Assembly (NCBI RefSeq): GCF_951229915.1
Contig: NZ_OX579588.1
Coordinates: 682,001-746,000, forward strand
Direction of reading: 5' to 3'
DNA from: Candidatus Ornithobacterium hominis
GTDB lineage: Bacteria; Bacteroidota; Bacteroidia; Flavobacteriales; Weeksellaceae
DNA length: 64,000 nt
The translations under genes and the position numbers were made by a program. Below are positions 58,887 through 64,000 of the stretch, piece by piece (position 1 is the first letter of the stretch; each line of letters starts with the position of its first letter). The notes under the pieces were generated by a model that saw nothing but the letters and a program-made list of their open reading frames with translations, was not told the DNA's origin and made no database searches.

Positions 58887-59747
58887 ATGACAACACAACA
58901 GAAACAACAAATCGCATTAGAACTTAAAAAGTTCTGTAACCGAAAAGGCGGGCAAAATAAATCTGCAAAAATCATAGGTATATCCTCTGCCCTAGTTTCA
59001 CAAATTTTAAATCAAAATTGGGACAAAATATCAGATGAGATGTGGCGAAACGTTTCATCAAAAATTGGGAGCCCAGAAAACAAATGGCAGGTGATTGAAA
59101 CGACTGATTTTAGGCTGTTCACGCAATTAATGGATGATGCACAACACAACTCACAGGTTTATGCGGTGATAAATCCTGCTGGTAGCGGTAAAACAGTTGC
59201 AATGAAATATTATGAAATGAATAATGATAACGCCTTTATGGTGCAATGCAACGAGTTTTGGAACCGCAAAGGCTTTTTGATGGAACTACTACGCATAATG
59301 GGGCGTGACAATACGGGTATGGACGTAACTGAAATGATGTATGAAGTTGTGAACACACTTAAAAGGCTAGAAAACCCCGTATTACTTTTTGATGAGTTTG
59401 ATAAGGTGAGCGACCAAGTGCTTTATTTCTTTATAACAATTTACAACCAATTAGAAGACGATTGCGGACTCGTAATGTGTGCCACAGACCATTTAAAGAA
59501 ACGCATTTTAAAAGGGATTAGGCTTAACCGTAAGGGATATAATGAGATTTATAGCCGTATAGGTAGAAAGTTCATAGAATTAAACGGATTAACACAACAG
59601 GACGTAATTCAAGTGTGCTTTGCCAATGGCATAGAAGATAAATCGCAAATGAAAATTGTATGGGCGGAATGTGAAGGAGATTTGCGACGCGTAAAAAGAA
59701 AAGTACACGCCCTAAAATTAGAAAACGCCCAATTAAACAACGGTTAA
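58887..59747 (+). CDS. MuB-like AAA ATPase (transposition target selector)
   Basis: 286 residues. An N-terminal helix-turn-helix (GGQNKSAKIIGISSALVSQI) as in MuB, Walker A NPAGSGKT (96-103), Walker B VLLFDEFDKV, sensor-like MCATDHLKKR and a C-terminal helical domain. MuB-type ATPases bind target DNA, activate the transposase and give target immunity. It follows the transposase gene by 45 bp. Confidence 0.88.
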   Translation: MTTQQKQQIALELKKFCNRKGGQNKSAKIIGISSALVSQILNQNWDKISDEMWRNVSSKIGSPENKWQVIETTDFRLFTQLMDDAQHNSQVYAVINPAGSGKTVAMKYYEMNNDNAFMVQCNEFWNRKGFLMELLRIMGRDNTGMDVTEMMYEVVNTLKRLENPVLLFDEFDKVSDQVLYFFITIYNQLEDDCGLVMCATDHLKKRILKGIRLNRKGYNEIYSRIGRKFIELNGLTQQDVIQVCFANGIEDKSQMKIVWAECEGDLRRVKRKVHALKLENAQLNNG

Positions 59748-59775
59748 ACACTATTTAATAAGTATTAAATAACTA

Positions 59776-60402
59776 ATGAAACGAGCCTACTCTGTAACAA
59801 ATATTTTAAACAAGCGCTTCAATACTTTAGATTTTGAAGGTATATGGAAAGCAAGCCTGGGGCAACCAGATGAAGCCTTTTCTGCAATTGTTTGGGGCGG
59901 CTCCTCCAACGGTAAAACTGATTTTATGGTACAATTAGCCAAATACCTGTGCAATTTTGGACGTGTGGCCTACAACTCTATGGAGGAGGGCGTGTCACAT
60001 ACCTTTCAAATGGCAATGGAGCGCCACTATATGGGAAGTGTTGAAGGTAAATTCATCTTATTAGACCGTGAGCCGTGGGACGAAATGGTAAAGAGAATGA
60101 AAAGGCATAAAAGCCCGCAGTTCCTAATTGTTGACTCTATTCAATACGCAGGAATTACCAAAAAAGAATATAAAGAATTGAAAGAATATATGAAGTCTAA
60201 AAACAAAGGTTTGGTATTCCTTTCACACGGCCAAGGGCGAGAACCTAAAGGAGCCCTAGCCCAGTTTATACGATATGATGTAGATATAAAGATTCCTGTA
60301 GAGGGCTTTAGAGCCTTTCCACAAGGGAGACTAAACGGTGGCGGTGAGCCTTACACCATTTGGCATGAAGGAGCCGCTAAATACCACGGAGAAATACAGT
60401 AA
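59776..60402 (+). CDS. RecA-like P-loop ATPase of phage early region
   Basis: 208 residues. Walker A WGGSSNGKTDFMVQ, Walker B-like QFLIVDSIQYAG and SHGQGREPKGALAQ as a DnaB/RadA-like motif. The role could be replication or recombination. A further ATPase after MuB is common in Mu-like elements of Bacteroidota, in my understanding. Confidence 0.7.
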   Translation: MKRAYSVTNILNKRFNTLDFEGIWKASLGQPDEAFSAIVWGGSSNGKTDFMVQLAKYLCNFGRVAYNSMEEGVSHTFQMAMERHYMGSVEGKFILLDREPWDEMVKRMKRHKSPQFLIVDSIQYAGITKKEYKELKEYMKSKNKGLVFLSHGQGREPKGALAQFIRYDVDIKIPVEGFRAFPQGRLNGGGEPYTIWHEGAAKYHGEIQ

Positions 60403-60425
60403 CCAATTTATAATCCATAATTCAA

Positions 60426-60791
60426 ATGACAACAACAACCCCAAGATTACACGAGATTTTAGAAATTTCATACACAACGTATGACAACTACCGTGAAAAG
60501 CATTACCAAGCGTATTGCCAACGCCTTGCAACCCTAAATTTCATGAGTTATAAAACACTCCACACCAGCGGTTTAATGCAAAACTATTTCCACGGCATGT
60601 GGCTTTTGCACGTTGAGAAAGCCTTTTTGCAAGATAACGCGCATTACTTTTCATACTGCGAAGCTGAACTATTAAGACAGCTATTTTGCAGCTATACGCG
60701 CAATATTTTGGACAATGAAAAGGTGCAAATGTACCCCTCAAAATTAATTGTAAAAATAAAAAAATTAAGCCTTAAAAAATTAGTGAACTGA
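60426..60791 (+). CDS. Phage hypothetical protein
   Basis: 121 residues, aromatic- and Cys-containing (YQAYCQRLATLNFMSYKTLH, FSYCEAELLRQLFCSYTRNI). No family recognised. The 3' end contains a palindrome variant (60766) encoding LSLKKLVN. The stop overlaps the next start (TGATG). Confidence 0.5.
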   Translation: MTTTTPRLHEILEISYTTYDNYREKHYQAYCQRLATLNFMSYKTLHTSGLMQNYFHGMWLLHVEKAFLQDNAHYFSYCEAELLRQLFCSYTRNILDNEKVQMYPSKLIVKIKKLSLKKLVN

Positions 60792-61039
60792 TGAGAATAA
60801 ATCAATTTGATTTGCTTGACTTTTTGAATTACGACAGCAATACAAGGCAGTTTTTAACCCCCGCTGAAAGGATTTTTTTGCACCAACAAATTGCAAGAAT
60901 GGGGAATCAACTCGCGGCAAAAGACCTCCCAGAGAAATTACAAAATAAATTGATCGAGCGAAAAAAAATAATGCGAGAAACGCAATGGAAGTATGTGCAA
61001 GTGCGTGTTTCACAAGATAGAAAGATAGAAAGAATATAA
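60791..61039 (+). CDS. Phage hypothetical protein
   Basis: 82 residues, basic and helical (MRINQFDLLDFLNYDSNTRQ). Translationally coupled to the gene before it. A GC-rich CCCTCCCAAAGGGAGGG palindrome follows at 61050-61067. Confidence 0.5.
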   Translation: MRINQFDLLDFLNYDSNTRQFLTPAERIFLHQQIARMGNQLAAKDLPEKLQNKLIERKKIMRETQWKYVQVRVSQDRKIERI

Positions 61040-61049
61040 TCCCACCCTA

Positions 61050-61067
61050 GCCCTCCCAAAGGGAGGG
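61050..61067. repeat. GC-rich palindrome (CCCTCCCAAAGGGAGGG family), copy 1
   Basis: GCCCTCCCAAAGGGAGGG, a short inverted repeat with GC content far above its surroundings. Related copies lie at ~61897-61930, 62431-62455 and 62924-62954. Confidence 0.7.
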
Positions 61068-61100
61068 AATAATTAAATACTAATAAATAAAAATTATTAT

Positions 61101-61784
61101 ATGAAAGATTTAAGCAATTTAACAGAAAAAGAGCTTCAAGAGGAGTTGAAGCGTAGAAATGAAGCCAAACTACAGGATAGAGATGCCTACAAAAAAATGG
61201 TAAACGAATATTTACCAGGCCTTATGGAAAATATCAAAGCGTGTAGCGAACAGCTATCTGCATTGAAGCTTTCTATATTCAAGGATTCAAAGATTTTACT
61301 GGATTTGAAAAATAATGCTTACAACGTGAAAGATACTCAGCAATCACATACGTTTTCTGATGACAAGGGCAATACGATTACCTACGGATTTCGTGTGCTG
61401 GACAATTGGGACGATACTGTAACGGCGGGGATTGATAAGGTAAAAGAGTTTATCACCTCTCTTGCTAAAGATGAAGCGACTGGCAAATTGGTGCATGCAG
61501 TAAATCAATTGCTGAAAAAAGATGCTAAGGGTAATTTGAAAGCAAGCCGTGTCCTGGAGCTTACTAAGCTCGCAGAAGAATGGAATGATGAAACATTTAC
61601 AGATGCGGTGAACATCATTAGACAATCTTATAAACCTATGCGTTCGGCATTCTACATTGAGGCGAGCGTTACAGATGCACAGGGCAAAAAAGTGAGTGTG
61701 CCGCTTTCTATCACTTCGGTTGACTTCCCAGAGGGGACGGATGTGGGTGCACTTTTCCCAGTCCACGAAAAATACGAAGCTTAA
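61101..61784 (+). CDS. DUF3164-type phage protein
   Basis: 227 residues: a coiled-coil N-terminus, then NITYGF-like GNTITYGFRVLDNWDDTVTA, ..LASRVLELTKLAEEWNDE and ..VDFPEG. This pattern matches DUF3164, found in early regions of Mu-like phages. Biochemical role unknown. A hairpin TGGCGTTCC..GGAAACGCCA follows at 61811-61839. Confidence 0.75.
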   Translation: MKDLSNLTEKELQEELKRRNEAKLQDRDAYKKMVNEYLPGLMENIKACSEQLSALKLSIFKDSKILLDLKNNAYNVKDTQQSHTFSDDKGNTITYGFRVLDNWDDTVTAGIDKVKEFITSLAKDEATGKLVHAVNQLLKKDAKGNLKASRVLELTKLAEEWNDETFTDAVNIIRQSYKPMRSAFYIEASVTDAQGKKVSVPLSITSVDFPEGTDVGALFPVHEKYEA

Positions 61785-61810
61785 CGCCTCGTGCTCGAGA
61801 CAAAAAAACC

Positions 61811-61839
61811 TGGCGTTCCTGAAATCATCGGAAACGCCA
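61811..61839 (+). terminator. Stem-loop after the DUF3164-type gene
   Basis: TGGCGTTCC pairs with GGAAACGCCA (one bulged A). There is an A-rich tail on the plus strand rather than a T-run. A palindrome variant of the chromosome-wide family follows at 61853-61875. Confidence 0.45.
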
Positions 61840-62008
61840 ACATACTAAAAAAAAATTAAGCCTTAAAAAAAATGAGATTTTTAAATGCACGTCAACTCCC
61901 TTTCCTTGGGAAAGGGCTGGGGATAGGATAAAGCTTTTAAAAAAAAATGGAAGCTGAAAGAAAAAAATTAACTAGTTTATTGAGAACTTCAAAAAGTAAA
62001 TTAAAGTC

Positions 62009-62149
62009 ATGAAGAGACCCGAACTACAAATACATATGATATTAATTTTATTAGTCGCAGCTATGCATATTTTTGATCAGATTTCACGTGTAGAGGCAAT
62101 TTTAATGCTGATATTATTTCAATTAACATCCAAAAAAAATATAATATAA
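62009..62149 (+). CDS. Small membrane protein (46 residues), phage
   Basis: MKRPELQIHMILILLVAAMH followed by FDQISRVEAILMLILFQLT: two hydrophobic segments. Spacing and strand fit the phage operon. It could be a holin-like or unknown small membrane protein; nothing decisive. Confidence 0.45.
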   Translation: MKRPELQIHMILILLVAAMHIFDQISRVEAILMLILFQLTSKKNII

Positions 62150-62182
62150 TGGAGATAGAAAAAGTAGATGAAAGCTTATAAT

Positions 62183-62425
62183 ATGGATAAACTAAAACTA
62201 TTTACAACGGGATTTATGCAAGTGTTCTTTGTGAGTGCGAACACCTATTTTGTAGCAAAAGAAGAATACTTAGGCGTGGCTGGAGCTTCGTTTATGATAA
62301 GCTTCATTTGGACCTATAATGTGAAACGTGTGGCGTTCGGAGGGTTTATGGATAAGCTGATTTATGCCGCTGGTGCGAGTTCAGGAGCTTTGGCTGGGCT
62401 TGCAGTTGGGAAAATGATGTTTTAA
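62183..62425 (+). CDS. Small phage membrane protein
   Basis: 80 residues from MDKLKLFTTGFMQVFF (upstream ATG 62168 also possible). It has three hydrophobic segments, including GVAGASFMISFIWTY and ASSGALAGLAVGKMMF. It resembles the small membrane proteins of Bacteroidota prophages; function unknown. Confidence 0.55.
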   Translation: MDKLKLFTTGFMQVFFVSANTYFVAKEEYLGVAGASFMISFIWTYNVKRVAFGGFMDKLIYAAGASSGALAGLAVGKMMF

Positions 62426-62430
62426 AATCC

Positions 62431-62455
62431 TCCCCTAACCCCTCCCAAGGAGGGG
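62431..62455. repeat. GC-rich palindrome, copy 3
   Basis: CCTCCCCTAACCCCTCCCAA then GGAGGGGAA: the CCCCTCC/GGAGGGG arms pair. It sits between two genes. Confidence 0.65.
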
Positions 62456-62502
62456 AATTTCTAACAACCAATCACCAAAAACCAATCACCAAAAACTAAA
62501 AA

Positions 62503-63003
62503 ATGACAATCACAAAACAACAAATTAAGCAGCTGCAGACACTCTGCAGTAAAGAATTTAGCGATAGGGATGAACGTTTAAATTTTCTAAGCGAATTTAC
62601 AGGCGAGCAAATCAACTCAACCAAAGATTTAACCGAGCGCCAAGCCTATGAAGCGATTCGGTTTCTAAACACGGGCAAAAATCCAAATCATTCTTTTTAC
62701 GCCTTATTTGATAAAGAAAATAAGCAACACACAACGATTTTGAGCCTTGCCCATCAGCTTGGTTGGGTGCAGGAAAATAAACCGTATTTGGTTGATTTGA
62801 AAACGCTAGGAGCATGGATTATTAGCTCTAAATGCCCAGTGCGGAAGCCAATAAACCAAATGAATTCAAAGGAGTTGAGCAAAGTAATTTTTGCGTTGCA
62901 ACAGGTGTTTGAGTGGAAGTATTCCTCCCCCGGCCCCTCCAAAGGAGGGGGGGGTAAAAAGGGGAGATTTAAAAATAACGCTACCAAAGGAGGGGAGTTT
63001 TAA
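62503..63003 (+). CDS. GemA-like (DUF1018) phage regulatory protein with repeat-derived tail
   Basis: 166 residues. TKQQIKQLQTLCSKEFSDRD, RLNFLSEFTGEQINSTKDLT and ERQAYEAIRFLN resemble the GemA/Mu gp16 N-terminus. The last ~28 residues (SSPGPSKGGGGKKGRFKNNA..) are unlike the rest. They are encoded by a GC-rich palindrome insertion (62924-62954) containing a G8 run, and by a second copy of GCTACCAAAGGAGGGGA. The native protein probably ended near VFEWKY. Confidence 0.65.
   Translation: MTITKQQIKQLQTLCSKEFSDRDERLNFLSEFTGEQINSTKDLTERQAYEAIRFLNTGKNPNHSFYALFDKENKQHTTILSLAHQLGWVQENKPYLVDLKTLGAWIISSKCPVRKPINQMNSKELSKVIFALQQVFEWKYSSPGPSKGGGGKKGRFKNNATKGGEF
62924..62954. repeat. GC-rich palindrome, copy 4, inside a gene, with G8
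   Basis: CCTCCCCCGGCCCCTCCAAA followed by GGAGGGGGGGG: the same family as copies at 61050 and 62431. The G8 run (62947-62954) could slip. Confidence 0.7.
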
Positions 63004-63016
63004 AAATAATGCTATT

Positions 63017-63331
63017 ATGAATAAAATTAAACTGAAAATAAAGATAGAGCATCTGAGAGTTGTGATAGAAGACTACTATGAAGCCAAAACTCAGCTAGCG
63101 CAAACGGCAGCAGGAAAAGTTATAGGTTCAATTTTACAAGAATTGATGATAAAATTAGAGAGAAAACTGATCAGCAAACGAGGCGAGGGTAAAGAATTTT
63201 CTATGACCTTAAAGTATCATGAGGCTTATTCTTTGGCAATCATTGCGCATGAGCAAATGCGTTTTGCTGCAGGTGAATTTGAGATAAACGTATACCGACT
63301 ACTCACCCAACAAATTGAGAAACAATTATGA
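63017..63331 (+). CDS. Phage hypothetical protein
   Basis: 104 residues from MNKIKLKIKIEHLRVVIEDY. It is helical, with KVIGSILQELMIKLERKLIS. An in-frame extension upstream runs only through the repeat and is rejected. The stop overlaps the next gene by 4 bp. Confidence 0.5.
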   Translation: MNKIKLKIKIEHLRVVIEDYYEAKTQLAQTAAGKVIGSILQELMIKLERKLISKRGEGKEFSMTLKYHEAYSLAIIAHEQMRFAAGEFEINVYRLLTQQIEKQL

Positions 63332-63750
63332 GAGAAAAAAGTTTTATAATGACCTCCAAGCGGTTCACGGGTTCGGTGTTGTTTAAATTCGGTTTAAATG
63401 GTTTTTTAACGCTGTTTAAAATAGAAGCGGATTTGGACGAAAGGCAACATCAATTCACGTTAAAATACATTCCCAAACACATCAGCCACATTGCAGAACT
63501 GGCAAAGCTAAGCGAAACCATAAAGGTGGAAGAAGTGCCAGTTGATTTGAGTTTTGGACATTTCTGGAAGACCTACGGCAACTATGCCGGTAAGAAAAAA
63601 CGTTGCGAGGCTCTATGGGAGCAACTCAACGATGCTGAACGTTCCAAATGCCTAAATTACATCACTATTTACAAATCGCATAAATCTAAAGACGGCACAG
63701 CGCTTGCCTACCCCGAGACGTATATTAATAATAGGGTTTGGGAGAATTAG
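63328..63750 (+). CDS. Phage hypothetical protein
   Basis: 140 residues. The C-terminal half (SFGHFWKTYGNYAGKKKRCE, ALWEQLNDAERSKC, YPETYINNRVWEN) resembles the C-terminal part of phage replication or DnaT-like proteins, with WxxY..KK..A...W..L spacing. Only a hint; no function assigned. Confidence 0.5.
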   Translation: MREKSFIMTSKRFTGSVLFKFGLNGFLTLFKIEADLDERQHQFTLKYIPKHISHIAELAKLSETIKVEEVPVDLSFGHFWKTYGNYAGKKKRCEALWEQLNDAERSKCLNYITIYKSHKSKDGTALAYPETYINNRVWEN

Positions 63751-63885
63751 AGGATAGAAAACGTCTCAAACTGTAAATTAGGGAAACCTATCCTTGTAAA
63801 GATAGAAGTCTAATCAATTATCAACTGAATAATTTACAGAATGGAATTTGTTTTGTATTTATTTGTATGAATTTAACATGTAATA

Positions 63886-63917
63886 TTTGTTGTATAGAAT
63901 TTAGTGATATATTTTTG
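63886..63917 (+). promoter_or_regulatory. Strong Bacteroidetes-type promoter at the right edge
   Basis: TTTG (63886-63889), 20 bp, TATTTTTG (63910-63917). It lies 23 bp before the ATG at 63940 and could start a new phage transcript. Confidence 0.7.
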
Positions 63918-63939
63918 CATCAAAATTAACGGAGTTAAG

Positions 63940-64000
63940 ATGAAAAGTTTTTTTGAAAACATCAGTATTCTTATAAGTTCACTATTCACTACTTCTGTAA
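63940..64000 (+). CDS. Start of a gene cut by the window edge
   Basis: ATG 63940 follows the promoter and gives MKSFFENISILISSLFTTSV, a hydrophobic N-terminus. Only 20 codons are visible. Own promoter and hydrophobic start suggest a separately expressed membrane or exported protein; no identity can be given. Confidence 0.45.
   Translation, partial: MKSFFENISILISSLFTTSV

Overview
The window is chromosomal DNA of an AT-rich member of the Bacteroidota, most likely class Flavobacteriia (order Flavobacteriales). The evidence is Bacteroidetes-type promoters (TTTG, about 20 bp, TAnnTTTG), an exosortase-F gene pair, an atpD-atpC pair separate from other ATP synthase genes, an S9B dipeptidyl peptidase, and secreted proteins opening with a signal peptide plus QVGxNTDxPxxxLD. 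I cannot name the species from sequence alone.

About 45 kb is ordinary housekeeping sequence. It holds glgB (partial), tRNA-Asp, lipB-pncB, pepE, a dipeptidyl peptidase IV, a KAS III-like synthase, a metallophosphoesterase, a hemerythrin/PAS protein, a YggS-type PLP protein, era, ligA, pnp, map, tRNA-Met, gpmI, a Met sulfoxide reductase-like GAF protein, exosortase F with its partner, dapD, three glycosyltransferases, a Sua5-type protein, cca, ribE, a sensor kinase, thiL, yicC-gmk, dxs, ribF and atpDC. A 19-bp palindrome (TTTTTTAAGCCTTAAAAAA) and its variants recur about thirty times. The six perfect copies all lie at gene 3' ends, but looser copies also occur inside genes.

The most interesting part is 16.8-32.7 kb, a complete diversity-generating retroelement (DGR). 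In order it has a secreted FISUMP/C-type-lectin-like target protein ending in a variable repeat (VR1), a hairpin and a strongly structured non-coding stretch, an AAC-rich template repeat (TR), a DGR-type reverse transcriptase, an Avd-like protein, and a MutS-domain-I-like protein. Two further FISUMP genes with VR-like 3' ends follow, one next to the cassette and one about 12 kb away beside tRNA-Met and wreckage of an integrative element. All three target genes share one promoter and a ~380-nt leader. That leader contains a (CA)n microsatellite (n = 11, 8, 10) inside a short upstream reading frame, followed by conserved stem-loops, one of them terminator-like. This suggests two layers of variation on the same surface proteins: A-directed mutagenesis of the ligand face, and repeat-length variation in the leader.

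From about 54.6 kb to the right edge lies the early region of a Mu-like transposable prophage inserted downstream of atpC. It has an S24 repressor with paired operators, small regulators, a frameshifted Rha gene, a DDE transposase, a MuB-like AAA ATPase, a second P-loop ATPase, a DUF3164-type protein, a GemA-like protein and several unknowns. Its right end is outside the window. No rRNA operon, CRISPR array or intact IS element was seen.
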